Translations under genes and position numbers: made by a program
Notes under the pieces: generated by a model
The model's database searches: none
The model's input: the letters and a program-made list of their open reading frames with translations, nothing else
What the model was told of the DNA's origin: nothing
Assembly (NCBI RefSeq): GCF_028767025.1
Contig: NZ_JAJQXX010000008.1
Coordinates: 1 to 64,000 of the forward strand
Source of the DNA: Blautia sp. XA-2221
GTDB taxonomy: Bacteria; Bacillota; Clostridia; Lachnospirales; Lachnospiraceae
Direction: 5' to 3'
DNA: 64,000 bases
Part shown: piece by piece, positions 52,796 through 61,753 of the stretch
Layout of the letters: every line of letters starts with the position of its first letter
Position numbering within the stretch: position 1 is the first letter of the stretch

Positions 52796-53498
52796 GCAGA
52801 AACACTTTTAATCTGGGAATCTGATTGTTCAGAATCAGACTTTCAGGAAACATTTCTTCATGTACAAAATCAGCGGCATAGGTAAAATCCCCTACATGTT
52901 CTTTTCCATGACTGTCGCTGGAGAGAAGAATGGGAAGGTCATATTTTCGGCAGCAGCGGAGAATTTCCCGGTTATTGGTCCGTGTATCGCCCCGGTAGCT
53001 GTAAGGAGCCAGTGAAGCCTCGTTGATTTCAAAAATCACATTCTGTTTTTTAGATTCAAAAGCCAGCTTTTCATAATCTGCCGGAAAACGGGGATTATCG
53101 CAGTGCCCCAGAATCTTTACATGAGGATTTTTTATAGCATTTATGTAGGCTTCCGTGTTTTCTTCACAGGAAGCGTTTTTGTAATTCTGGGCATGGATAC
53201 TGGCAATGGCATAGTCCAGTCTGGACAGCAGCTCTTCCTCCAGATCAATATGTCCTTCTTTATCAAGAATATTAAGTTCGATTCCATAGAATAATTCCAG
53301 ACCAAAGCGTTTTCTTGGGGAAAAGGTCAGACTTCGGAAATAGGACGGAGTTCCGGCTGCCAGTGTGGCCGGACCGTGGTCCGTAATACCAAGAAGCTTC
53401 AGACCTTTTCTGGAAGCGGCTTTTGCCATTTCGGAAATCGTACAGCTGGTTCCGTGACCGCTTGCAATAGAATGTGTATGCATATCAGAAAGATACAT
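52782..53498 (-). CDS. PHP-domain phosphatase (YcdX-like)
   Basis: The 238-residue PHP-fold metal-dependent phosphoesterase has motif I DMHTHS, motif II GITDHGP, a GIELNI Glu, SIHAQ, GHCDNPRF and the C-terminal SSDSHG, the full three-metal set. AAGGAG precedes the ATG. Relatives act on phosphorylated sugars or small phosphomonoesters. It stands alone on the minus strand. Confidence 0.88.
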   Translation of the reverse strand: MYLSDMHTHSIASGHGTSCTISEMAKAASRKGLKLLGITDHGPATLAAGTPSYFRSLTFSPRKRFGLELFYGIELNILDKEGHIDLEEELLSRLDYAIASIHAQNYKNASCEENTEAYINAIKNPHVKILGHCDNPRFPADYEKLAFESKKQNVIFEINEASLAPYSYRGDTRTNNREILRCCRKYDLPILLSSDSHGKEHVGDFTYAADFVHEEMFPESLILNNQIPRLKVFLQTRS

Positions 53499-53626
53499 AG
53501 TCTGCTCCTTATAAAGTAAATATAAAATATCCCTTATTTGCAGGGAATGACATAAAATTTACTTTTAGTATGGCAGGAATAAGGTGAGAAGTCAATGAAA
53601 AATGACAAAATTGCATGAGAACTGCA

Positions 53627-53712
53627 GGTGGCAGAGGGGGCATACGGGTAATTGCTGAATCATATAGGAGGCGACAGAAGGGACACACGGATAATTGCTG
53701 AATTATATAGGA
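53627..53712 (+). repeat. 43-bp tandem duplication containing the ribosome site
   Basis: Units 53627-53669 and 53670-53712 align without gaps and differ at a few bases. Each ends with ATTGCTGAAT(C/T)ATATAGGA. The second supplies the ribosome site of the MFS gene; the first carries an equivalent AGGAGG 50 nt upstream. Confidence 0.8.
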
Positions 53713-53722
53713 GAAAAATAAC

Positions 53723-54922
53723 ATGAAAAAATTATTTTCTTCATTTAAACCTATACTCAGGAACTATTTTCTGATTTTACTTGTATATTTCTTCTTTTAT
53801 GTTGCCAGTGGTGGTATGGAAAACAACATTCCATTTTTGTTTGAAAAAAGAATTGGAAATTCTCTGTATGGAATTTTTCTTTCTCTTTTAAGTATTATGG
53901 ATGTTGTGCTGCCGCTTTTGATTGTATATTTTTCAAAAAAATTTTCACCTCTGGCAGTGGGAAGCTTGTCTTTGCTCCTGGGAGCCGGGGCGGCAGTAGG
54001 AATCTCTCTGACAGAGCATAAGGCAGTGGCTTTTGTGGGTCTGTTTCTGGTTTACTGTGTCAGGATTATGTTTAATTATTCGGCGGGAAATTCCTTTAAT
54101 CTTGCAGTACCCTCAGAGGAACGGACAGGATATTTTGCTCTGAGGGATATTTTTCTTTATGGGGCGATAGCGATCAGTACATGGTTCAGCGGCTGGCTGA
54201 TCGGCAAATGGAATATGGAGGCAGCCTATGGATTTTTGAGCGTGGGTTTTCTGATCGCTCTGGTTTTTACCTGGAATGGACGGAAGTGGATCCAGCGGGA
54301 AGAAGAGGAAAAAATACATTTAAAAGAGTACATAGAGCAGATTGGAAATGTAATTCGGGATCGTGTTGTACGCATGTTTTTACTGACAGAGATCGCAACA
54401 GGATTTTACGGCACGATTCTGCGGTTTATACCGCTTCTGGCGATTGTCCGGGAGATAGAGATTTCTGTGTTTTTGAAATATACGGCTGTTTTTACCGTGA
54501 TTAACTGTATCTGCTCCCTGTTTCTCGCTCTTATTACAGACAGACTGGATAAAAAGTGGGTATATCTTTTTGATGTGGGCTTTGATATCGTATCAGTTGC
54601 ACTGTTTCTGATTCCGACAGGAAACGTCTGGTTTATGGCAGGCTATTGCATCAGCCTTTTAAAGGATATGTTTGCGCCGGTGTCCTTTGGATATTTGTAC
54701 GATTGTGTGGAAGTATGCCAGGGAGATAAAAATGCACCGGTAGTCCTTGGGGTGATTGAATCATTTTCCAATATACTAAATATTATGTTTCCATTGGTGA
54801 TTGGCGCGTTGTGGATGCGGTTCTTTAACGGGATTCTTGTGGGATGTGCTGTGTTGCTGATGTTGGTGGTGGCGATGGGAGCAGTTGTATTTCCCGGAAG
54901 CAAAATAAAAGATGCAGAATAA
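53723..54922 (+). CDS. Major facilitator superfamily transporter
   Basis: The 399-residue protein has about 12 membrane spans and a central cytoplasmic loop near KWIQREEEEKIHLKEYIEQ. MFS character shows in the N-terminal half (FEKRIGNSLYGIFLSLL, then a basic loop). The substrate is unknown. TATAGGAG of the second tandem unit is the ribosome site. I saw no good promoter; the region upstream is the duplication at 53627-53712. Confidence 0.82.
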   Translation: MKKLFSSFKPILRNYFLILLVYFFFYVASGGMENNIPFLFEKRIGNSLYGIFLSLLSIMDVVLPLLIVYFSKKFSPLAVGSLSLLLGAGAAVGISLTEHKAVAFVGLFLVYCVRIMFNYSAGNSFNLAVPSEERTGYFALRDIFLYGAIAISTWFSGWLIGKWNMEAAYGFLSVGFLIALVFTWNGRKWIQREEEEKIHLKEYIEQIGNVIRDRVVRMFLLTEIATGFYGTILRFIPLLAIVREIEISVFLKYTAVFTVINCICSLFLALITDRLDKKWVYLFDVGFDIVSVALFLIPTGNVWFMAGYCISLLKDMFAPVSFGYLYDCVEVCQGDKNAPVVLGVIESFSNILNIMFPLVIGALWMRFFNGILVGCAVLLMLVVAMGAVVFPGSKIKDAE

Positions 54923-55043
54923 AAATTATAGAATTTTCTGTAAGCTGCGGGATAAGATACTCTCAACTTGAGAATCCATTCAGATAAATTGATGACGGCA
55001 GCAAATTTTTTGGATGAAAAAGATAGAAGTCTGAGTGAGTACA

Positions 55044-55052
55044 TGATATAAT
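55044..55052 (+). promoter_or_regulatory. Extended -10 promoter of the PD-(D/E)XK gene
   Basis: TGATATAAT: TG plus consensus -10, without a clear -35. Confidence 0.4.
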
Positions 55053-55088
55053 TATTCTATAGGATTCCTCTGTAGAACTGGAGGAAGA

Positions 55089-55966
55089 ATGAAGAAACGA
55101 AAAACATTACAGGACCTGACGATCAAGGATAATTTTATGTTTGGCGCAGTAATGAGTGTGGAAGAAAACTGTAAGAGTTTTCTGGAAATGGTGCTTGGAT
55201 TTCCGATTGCCCGTGTGGTGGTAAGCAAAGAAAAGAGTATGATCTATCATCCGGAGTACAAAGTGTACGTCTGGATATTTACGCTGAAGATACCAATCAT
55301 AGCCACTACAATGTAGAAATGCAGGTACGAAAGAAAAAGGAACTTGGAAAAAGAAGCAGGTATTACCACAGTCAAATTGTGATGGAAGCTTTGGAAAGTG
55401 GCGAGGATTATGACACGCTTCCGGCTACATTTGTGATCTTTGTATGCGATTTCGATCCGTTTGATAAAAAACGATACTGTTATACGTTCCGAAATATATG
55501 CGAGGAAGATCCCGATGTAAAATTAAAAGATGACAGCTGTACTATTTTTCTGAGCACCAAAGGCGAGAATGAAGCAGAAGTATCACAGGAGCTTGTCAGG
55601 TTCTTAAAGTTTGCTACGGCTGATCTTGAAGCGAGTGAAGAGGAGTTTGGGGACGAACTGGTTCGGAAGTTCCAGAAAACAATCCGGCAGATTAAGACAG
55701 ACCGGGAAATGGGAGAACGCTATATGATTTTTGAGGAAATGCTGAGGGAGGAAAAACAGGAAGGAAGAATTGAGGCCACACAGGAGGGGATTTTAGAACT
55801 TCTTGAGGAAATAGGAGAAATTCCCTGTGAGCTGCAGGAAAAGATTCGAAATCTTGAAAGCATTGAAATCCTGAAGGTTTTGCTTAAGCTGGCCGCAAGG
55901 ACCGATTCTCTGGATGCATTTGAAGAAAAGGCAAAGATATATTTTAATTCAGAAGATAAAAAATAA
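55089..55966 (+). pseudogene. PD-(D/E)XK nuclease-family transposase, frameshifted
   Basis: The gene opens KRKTLQDLTIKDNFMFGAVM, typical of the PDDEXK_2/Rpn-like family. At about 55261 the frame is lost: AAAGTGTACGT appears where AAAGGTGTACGT would continue into VRLDIYAEDTNHSHYNVEMQ, the nuclease core. From there the second frame (to 55966) reads on with the family's C-terminal half (RSRYYHSQIV, CDFDPF). A one-base deletion has therefore split the gene into parts of 75 and about 215 residues. GGAGGAAG precedes the ATG. No inverted repeats of an element were seen. Confidence 0.78.
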
Positions 55967-55974
55967 GAAGTCGG

Positions 55975-56036
55975 CAATGATTCTGTATTGCCGGAAAACG
56001 ATTCTGCCCCTGCGCCATTTTGGGCGGCAGGGGTCT
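55975..56036 (+). terminator. Two hairpins after the PD-(D/E)XK gene
   Basis: CGGCAAT (55975-55981) pairs with ATTGCCG (55990-55996). CCCCTGC-GCC (56010-56019) pairs with GGC-G-GCAGGGG (56026-56036). T-runs are weak. The sequence 56040-56175 shows nothing further. Confidence 0.5.
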
Positions 56037-56175
56037 GCAAAACTTTTATATATAAGAGTATCTTATTGATTCAATTAATTTTCAATCGAGAACATCAACA
56101 GAGGAATTCTATATTGGTAACTATGGAAATAACACAGGCATTGTTTTAAAAATCTGTAAAAAATGCAGAAACCTG

Positions 56176-56204
56176 TTGCTATTTTTCTTAAAAGCTGTTA
56201 CAGT
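56176..56204 (+). promoter_or_regulatory. Promoter of the lysine riboswitch transcript
   Basis: TTGCTA and TACAGT are separated by 17 nt, starting about 25 nt before the aptamer. Confidence 0.5.
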
Positions 56205-56235
56205 AAATAAAAAGTAAATCAGATAAAAGAGTACA

Positions 56236-56426
56236 GGATAGAGGTGCGGGTTTTATCAGTACCCGGAAACAGATGCAAGCATAGTCCTACAGGGAGTTTG
56301 TATCATGTCATGGCAGACAGTTTCCGGCGAAAGGAAAAACCGCCGAAGGGTTTTGACCGCCAGGAGGCAGAACCCTGGGCTGCAGAATAAGATTTTGCAG
56401 ACTGTCACGGATGTGGAGCGCTATCA
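56236..56426 (+). promoter_or_regulatory. Lysine riboswitch (L box)
   Basis: Conserved blocks are in order: GATAGAGGTGCG, a CAGTACCC arm, AAACCGCCGAAGGG, ACCCTGGGCTG, the diagnostic ACTGTCACGG, and the closing GGAGCGCTATC whose CTATC (56421-56425) pairs with GATAG (56237-56241). Lysine binding should expose the downstream terminator. Confidence 0.93.
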
Positions 56427-56467
56427 GGGACTGACAGGATCGGATAAATATCAGACAGGGATCAGAT

Positions 56468-56510
56468 GCCATGGAGAACTCCGCGCGGAGACACATCCAT
56501 GGCTCTTTTT
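56468..56510 (+). terminator. Lysine riboswitch terminator
   Basis: GCCATGGA (56468-56475) pairs with TCCATGGC (56496-56503) with an inner CTCCGCGCGGAG, then TTTTT. Confidence 0.9.
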
Positions 56511-56530
56511 ATATCAGAGGGAGGAAAGAT

Positions 56531-58177
56531 ATGCGAAACAAAAGAAAAGCATTCCTGGCTGTTCTTACAATGATACTTCTGGGAATTCTGACAAGTCCGC
56601 TGTCTGTGTTTGCGGCAGAAGCGGAAGAGGCGGCACAGCCTGCGCTTTATGCTACATTCTGGGCGCTGATTCCGCCTGTAGTAGCCATTGCGCTGGCATT
56701 GATCACAAAGGAGGTATACAGCTCTCTGTTTCTGGGAATTCTGGTAGGTGGGCTTCTGTATTCCGGATTTTCCTTTGAGGGCACTGTAACACATATTTTC
56801 CAGGGAGGCATCATCAGTGTTCTGTCTGACAGCTATAATGTGGGAATCCTGATTTTTCTTGTGATTCTTGGATCAATGGTATGTATGATGAATAAGGCCG
56901 GCGGTTCTGCTGCTTTTGGACGCTGGGCTGCTAAACGGATCAAAACAAGAGTGGGAGCAGAGCTTGCTACGATCGTGCTGGGAGTTCTGATTTTTATTGA
57001 TGATTATTTTAACTGTCTGACTGTTGGAAGTGTTATGCGGCCGGTAACGGATAAGCATCATGTATCCAGAGCAAAACTTGCTTATCTGATCGATGCAACT
57101 GCGGCTCCGGTGTGTATTATTGCGCCAATTTCATCCTGGGCGGCAGCAGTAAGTGGATTTGTAGAGGGAGAAGACGGACTTTCCATTTTTGTCAGAGCGA
57201 TTCCCTATAATTTTTATGCGCTGCTTACCATTGTGATGATGGTAGGTATGGTGCTGATTAAAACAGAATTTGGAAGTATGAGAGTCCACGAGGTCAATGC
57301 TCTGAAAGGAGATATTTATACCACAGAGGGACGGCCTTATGCGGATGCAGAAAAAGGTGGAAAAGTAAATCCCAGAGGAAAAGTGATCGATCTTGTGATC
57401 CCTATTGTCTGCCTTGTGATCTGTTGTGTGATCGGTATGATCTATACGGGAGGATTTTTCAGCGGAACAGATTTTGTGACTGCATTTTCTCAGAGTGATG
57501 CGTCTGTCGGTCTGACGCTGGGAAGTTCATTTGCCCTTGTTCTTACTGTGATTTTTTATATGATCCGCAAAGTTCTTTCTTTTAAAGAATGTATGGATTC
57601 TATTCCGGAAGGCTTTAAGGCAATGGTTCCTGCAATTCTGATCCTGGTATTTGCCTGGTCCTTAAAATCCATGACAGACAGCCTTGGAGCAGCTGCGTTT
57701 GTAGAAAATGCGATGCGTTCTGCGGCAGGCGGACTGATGAACATTCTTCCTGCAATTATTTTCCTGGTTGGCTGCGGACTGGCTTTTGCAACAGGAACGT
57801 CATGGGGAACTTTTGGAATCCTCATTCCTATTGTAGTAGCTGTATTTGAGAACTCTGATCCGGAGCTTATGATCATTTCTATTTCTGCATGTATGGCAGG
57901 GGCAGTGTGTGGAGATCACTGTTCACCGATTTCAGATACAACGATCATGGCATCTGCCGGAGCGCAGTGCGATCATGTGAATCATGTGTCTACGCAGCTT
58001 CCGTATGCTATGATGGCAGCAGTAGTATCCTTTATTACCTATCTGGTGGCAGGCTTTGTAAAAACAGCCTGGATTGCTCTTCCGGTGGGAATTGTTCTGA
58101 TGCTGATAACTCTTATGGTGATCCGTCGTATGAATCCTACACTGGAGGAACATCTGGAAAATGAAGTTCAGAAATAG
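56531..58177 (+). CDS. NhaC-family transporter, probable lysine transporter (LysW-like)
   Basis: The 548-residue membrane protein of the Na+/H+ antiporter NhaC superfamily has a signal-like first span and about 11 more. Family segments include LIDATAAPVCIIAPISSWAA, IDDYFNCLTVGSVMRP and GDHCSPISDTTIMAS. Control by a lysine riboswitch marks it as the candidate lysine transporter LysW rather than a sodium pump; this is inference from regulation. The start at 56531 follows GGGAGG; the frame from 56471 begins within the terminator. A methyltransferase gene follows 18 nt later. Confidence 0.88.
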   Translation: MRNKRKAFLAVLTMILLGILTSPLSVFAAEAEEAAQPALYATFWALIPPVVAIALALITKEVYSSLFLGILVGGLLYSGFSFEGTVTHIFQGGIISVLSDSYNVGILIFLVILGSMVCMMNKAGGSAAFGRWAAKRIKTRVGAELATIVLGVLIFIDDYFNCLTVGSVMRPVTDKHHVSRAKLAYLIDATAAPVCIIAPISSWAAAVSGFVEGEDGLSIFVRAIPYNFYALLTIVMMVGMVLIKTEFGSMRVHEVNALKGDIYTTEGRPYADAEKGGKVNPRGKVIDLVIPIVCLVICCVIGMIYTGGFFSGTDFVTAFSQSDASVGLTLGSSFALVLTVIFYMIRKVLSFKECMDSIPEGFKAMVPAILILVFAWSLKSMTDSLGAAAFVENAMRSAAGGLMNILPAIIFLVGCGLAFATGTSWGTFGILIPIVVAVFENSDPELMIISISACMAGAVCGDHCSPISDTTIMASAGAQCDHVNHVSTQLPYAMMAAVVSFITYLVAGFVKTAWIALPVGIVLMLITLMVIRRMNPTLEEHLENEVQK

Positions 58178-58195
58178 CAGGAGGAAGTGTCTGGC

Positions 58196-58786
58196 ATGAA
58201 AGAAGATTCCTGGGACAGAATGTTAAAAATCCGTACATCAGGACGGGATGATACAGGTTCAGACCAGTACAAATATCCTTATGAACCCACGCCTTATTCG
58301 GTATTGGAAAGGCTTGGAAACAGTGGTGAGATAGGAAAGAAAAATACGGTTCTTGATTATGGATGCGGGAAGGGACGGGTAGATTTCTTTTTGTCCTATC
58401 AGACTGGGTGCAGATCTGTCGGAATTGAATATAATGAGCGGTTTTATCAGGCGGCTCTTCGGAACCGGGAAAAGGCAGTTTCTTCCGGAAAAGTATGTTT
58501 TGAGCAGCAGGATGCAGCAGTTTATCAGGTTCCGGAACAGGTGGACCGGTGTTTTTTCTTTAATCCGTTCTGTCTGGAGATTCTCAAACAGGCAATGGCA
58601 AGGATACTGGAATCCTGGTATGAAAATCAACGGGAGATCAGACTGTATTTTTATTATCCTTCTCAGGAATATGAGATGTACCTTAATGGACTGGACGAAT
58701 TGCAGTACAGAGGGATTATCCAGTGCATGGATCTGTTTCCCGGGAATGATATGAGAGAGAAAATCCTGATATTTTCGTTGCCATGA
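58196..58786 (+). CDS. Class I SAM-dependent methyltransferase
   Basis: The 196-residue protein has a Rossmann methyltransferase fold. The SAM-binding motif I is VLDYGCGKGRVDFFL, followed by an acidic GIEYNE strand. The N-terminal PYEPTPYSVLERL helix is shared with small Firmicute methyltransferases. The ATG at 58196 is preferred (AGGAGG 11 nt upstream) over a GTG at 58187. It is cotranscribed with the lysine-regulated transporter. The substrate is unknown. Confidence 0.83.
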   Translation: MKEDSWDRMLKIRTSGRDDTGSDQYKYPYEPTPYSVLERLGNSGEIGKKNTVLDYGCGKGRVDFFLSYQTGCRSVGIEYNERFYQAALRNREKAVSSGKVCFEQQDAAVYQVPEQVDRCFFFNPFCLEILKQAMARILESWYENQREIRLYFYYPSQEYEMYLNGLDELQYRGIIQCMDLFPGNDMREKILIFSLP

Positions 58787-58843
58787 GCGGCAGGGACGCC
58801 TTTATAGGTTAAAATTAAGAAAATACAATAAAAATTAAGTGAA

Positions 58844-58903
58844 AAGGGACTGGAAAATTTTGGATTATTGACAGAAATAATGCAGGATCACCAGTCCCTT
58901 TTT
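58844..58903 (+). terminator. Terminator after the methyltransferase gene
   Basis: AAGGGACTGG (58844-58853) pairs with CCAGTCCCTT (58891-58900), followed by TTTTT. Confidence 0.8.
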
Positions 58904-58981
58904 CTATAAAAGTTTCGGGATTTCAGCCGAAAGGATGCTGATACAGGGATTTTTCAATGTTCATATAAAAATACAATAAAT

Positions 58982-59058
58982 AAAAAACAACAAAAAAACA
59001 CATATAAAAAACAACAAAAACCTCGCTTGTTTGGAAAAAGGTATGTTGCTTTTTGTTG
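58982..59058. promoter_or_regulatory. Repeated AAAAACAACA operator-like boxes before the glycyl radical enzyme gene
   Basis: Two identical 15-mers AAAAAACAACAAAAA lie at 58982-58996 and 59006-59020, 24 bp apart. An inverted CAACAAAAA core at 59050-59058 overlaps the -35 box. The same core occurs before the aldolase gene. The pattern resembles DeoR-family operators. Confidence 0.6.
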
Positions 59059-59084
59059 ACGCACAGGGAAGGATGGCGTATAAT
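59056..59084 (+). promoter_or_regulatory. Promoter of the glycyl radical enzyme operon
   Basis: TTGACG and TATAAT are separated by 17 nt. Confidence 0.8.
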
Positions 59085-59150
59085 GACTGTATATGATACA
59101 CGGCAGCCGGATTTTGTCCGGAAAAGCTGTGAGAAAGGAGAAGCGTGGAA

Positions 59151-61670
59151 ATGTTTAATACCACAGATATTCCAAAGTCACCCAGAATCACACGACTGGT
59201 TGACCATCTGTATGAGAAAATGCCGGTGATCGAATCTGCCAGAGCAAAGCTGATTACAGAATCTTATCAGGCAACCGAAGGCAAACCTATGATTACCAGG
59301 CGTGCGGAGGCATTTGCTCATATACTGCGTCATATCCCCATCATTATACGCGATGAGGAGCTGATCGTAGGAAGCAGTACCATTGCGCCGAGAGGCTGTC
59401 AGACTTATCCCGAATTTTCTTATCAGTGGCTGGAGGATGAGCTGGATACGGTTGAAACGAGGAGCGCGGACCCGTTTTACATTGCCGAAGAAACAAAACA
59501 GGAGTTAAGAGAGGTACATAAATACTGGAAAGGGAAGACAACCAGTGAGCTGGCAACCTCCTACATGGCTCCGGAGGCAATAAAAGCCATTGAACATAAT
59601 ATTTTTACACCTGGAAACTATTTTTATAACGGTGTAGGTCATGTAACCGTAAAATATGAGGAAGTTCTTGCAATCGGCTATGAAGGAATCATGGCAAAAG
59701 CCCAGGCGGAGCTGGACAAATGTCAGGTGGGAGACGGTGATTATGCAAGGAGATCTCACTTTTTAAATGCAGTGATCTTAAGCTGTCAGGCAGTGATTGA
59801 ATATGCACAGCGTTATGCGGCGCTGGCAGAAAAAATGGCTGCTGAATGCAATGATCCTGTAAGAAGAAATGAACTTGAGGTAATTGCTCTTAACTGCAGT
59901 CGTGTTCCTGCCAAGGGAGCCGGAAGTTTTTATGAGGCATGTCAGTCTTTCTGGTTTGTTCAGCAGCTTATTCAGCTGGAATCCAGCGGTCATTCCATCT
60001 CTCCGGGACGTTTTGACCAGTATATGTATCCTTATTATAAAAGGGATCTTGATAATGGAAATATTACCAGAGAGTTTGCGCAGGAACTTATGGACTGCAT
60101 CTGGGTAAAACTGAACGACCTGAACAAATGTCGTGATGCTGCCTCAGCAGAAGGATTTGCCGGCTACAGCCTGTTCCAGAATCTGATCGCAGGCGGACAG
60201 AACAAAGACGGAGAGGATGTGACAAATGATCTTTCAATTATGTGCATCCAGGCGTCCATGCATGTTCATCTGCCGCAGCCGTCTCTTTCTGTAAGAGTAT
60301 GGAACGGAACTCCACATGAATTTCTGATCAAGGCGGCAGAACTGACCAGAACAGGAATCGGACTTCCTGCTTATTATAATGACGAAGTGATCATTCCGGC
60401 TCTTCAGAACAGAGGACTTTCTCTTGAAGATGCCAGAGAGTATAACATTATCGGATGTGTAGAGCCTCAGAAAGCCGGAAAAACAGACGGCTGGCATGAT
60501 GCAGCATTCTTCAATATGTGCCGTCCTCTGGAACTGGTATTTTCCAATGGAATGGACAAAGGGGAAATGGTGGGAATTCCTACAGGTGATGTAACAAAAA
60601 TGACTACATTTGAGGAATTCTATGATGCCTATAAAAAACAGATGGATTACTGCATTTCCCTTCTTGTAAATGCTGACAATGCCATTGATGTGGCTCACGC
60701 AGAAAGATGCCCGCTGCCGTTTTTGTCTTCCATGGTAGATGACTGCATGAAGAGAGGCCTCTCTGTTCAGGAAGGCGGAGCGGTATATAATTTTACCGGT
60801 CCTCAGGGATTTGGAATCGCCAATATGGCAGATTCTCTTTACGCAGTGCGTCAGCTTGTATACAAAGACAGAAAAGTTTCCATGGAGGAATATAAAGAAG
60901 CTCTTATATGGAATTATGGAAAAGGCATTGACAGTCAGACGGCTGCGGATATGACCGCATCTATCCTGAAGGAGATGGAGCATCAGGGTTGTACCATTGA
61001 TGAAAACACTGTGAAATCTGTGCTGGAAACAGTAATGACCATGAAGCCGTCAGAAGATCAGAAGGCACGTTTTGAGGAAATCCATTATATGATCGATGAG
61101 GTTCCGAAGTTTGGAAATGACATCCCGGAGGTTGACTATTTCGCAAGAGATGTGGCTTATACCTATACAAGACCTCTTCAGAATTATAAGAATCCAAGAG
61201 GCGGTCAGTTCCAGGCAGGTCTTTATCCGGTTTCTGCAAATGTTCCCCTTGGCGGACAGACAGGAGCGACACCGGACGGACGTTACGCTCATACCCCTGT
61301 TGCAGACGGAGTATCTCCTTCAGCAGGAAAGGATGTAAACGGACCTACTGCAGCTGCCAACTCTGTTGCCAGACTGGATCACTTTATTGTATCAAACGGA
61401 ACTCTGTTTAATCAGAAATTCCATCCTTCTGCGCTGGCAGGAAGAGAGGGACTTGAGAAATTTACTGCTCTAATCCGTTCCTATTTTGATCAGAAGGGAA
61501 TGCACATGCAGTTTAACGTAGTTGACAGAGATACGCTTCTGGATGCTCAGAAAAATCCTGAGAAATATAAACATCTGGTTGTCCGTGTTGCCGGCTACAG
61601 TGCGCTGTTTACAACTCTGTCAAGATCTCTTCAGGATGATATTATCCGGAGAACAGAACAGGGCTTCTGA
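59151..61670 (+). CDS. Glycyl radical dehydratase, B12-independent propanediol dehydratase type
   Basis: The 839-residue glycyl radical enzyme has the dehydratase active-site motif GCVEP with Cys436 and Glu438. The radical-bearing Gly815 in RVAGYSA lies 24 residues from the end, the same distance as in glycerol dehydratase. With a class II aldolase and CoA-acylating dehydrogenase nearby, the likely substrate is (S)-1,2-propanediol from fucose or rhamnose, giving propanal inside a microcompartment. Glycerol dehydratase is the alternative. The ATG at 59151 lies 10 nt after AAAGGAG; a GTG at 59145 is also possible. Choline lyase is unlikely from the gene set. Confidence 0.9.
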   Translation: MFNTTDIPKSPRITRLVDHLYEKMPVIESARAKLITESYQATEGKPMITRRAEAFAHILRHIPIIIRDEELIVGSSTIAPRGCQTYPEFSYQWLEDELDTVETRSADPFYIAEETKQELREVHKYWKGKTTSELATSYMAPEAIKAIEHNIFTPGNYFYNGVGHVTVKYEEVLAIGYEGIMAKAQAELDKCQVGDGDYARRSHFLNAVILSCQAVIEYAQRYAALAEKMAAECNDPVRRNELEVIALNCSRVPAKGAGSFYEACQSFWFVQQLIQLESSGHSISPGRFDQYMYPYYKRDLDNGNITREFAQELMDCIWVKLNDLNKCRDAASAEGFAGYSLFQNLIAGGQNKDGEDVTNDLSIMCIQASMHVHLPQPSLSVRVWNGTPHEFLIKAAELTRTGIGLPAYYNDEVIIPALQNRGLSLEDAREYNIIGCVEPQKAGKTDGWHDAAFFNMCRPLELVFSNGMDKGEMVGIPTGDVTKMTTFEEFYDAYKKQMDYCISLLVNADNAIDVAHAERCPLPFLSSMVDDCMKRGLSVQEGGAVYNFTGPQGFGIANMADSLYAVRQLVYKDRKVSMEEYKEALIWNYGKGIDSQTAADMTASILKEMEHQGCTIDENTVKSVLETVMTMKPSEDQKARFEEIHYMIDEVPKFGNDIPEVDYFARDVAYTYTRPLQNYKNPRGGQFQAGLYPVSANVPLGGQTGATPDGRYAHTPVADGVSPSAGKDVNGPTAAANSVARLDHFIVSNGTLFNQKFHPSALAGREGLEKFTALIRSYFDQKGMHMQFNVVDRDTLLDAQKNPEKYKHLVVRVAGYSALFTTLSRSLQDDIIRRTEQGF

Positions 61671-61753
61671 TCATGGGAAGGTGTCCGGGCGAAATATAAC
61701 AGAAGCAGGACAGTGGATCAGAACCTGAGAGAGTATGAACAGAAAGGCATAAT

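Noticed and set aside
56305-56778. 157-codon ORF starting inside the lysine leader
   Set aside because: It crosses the riboswitch, its terminator and the true start of the transporter in another frame.
59151-61670. Choline trimethylamine-lyase (CutC)
   Set aside because: The active-site motif GCVEP and the neighbouring fuculose-type aldolase and PduP-like gene point to a diol dehydratase.
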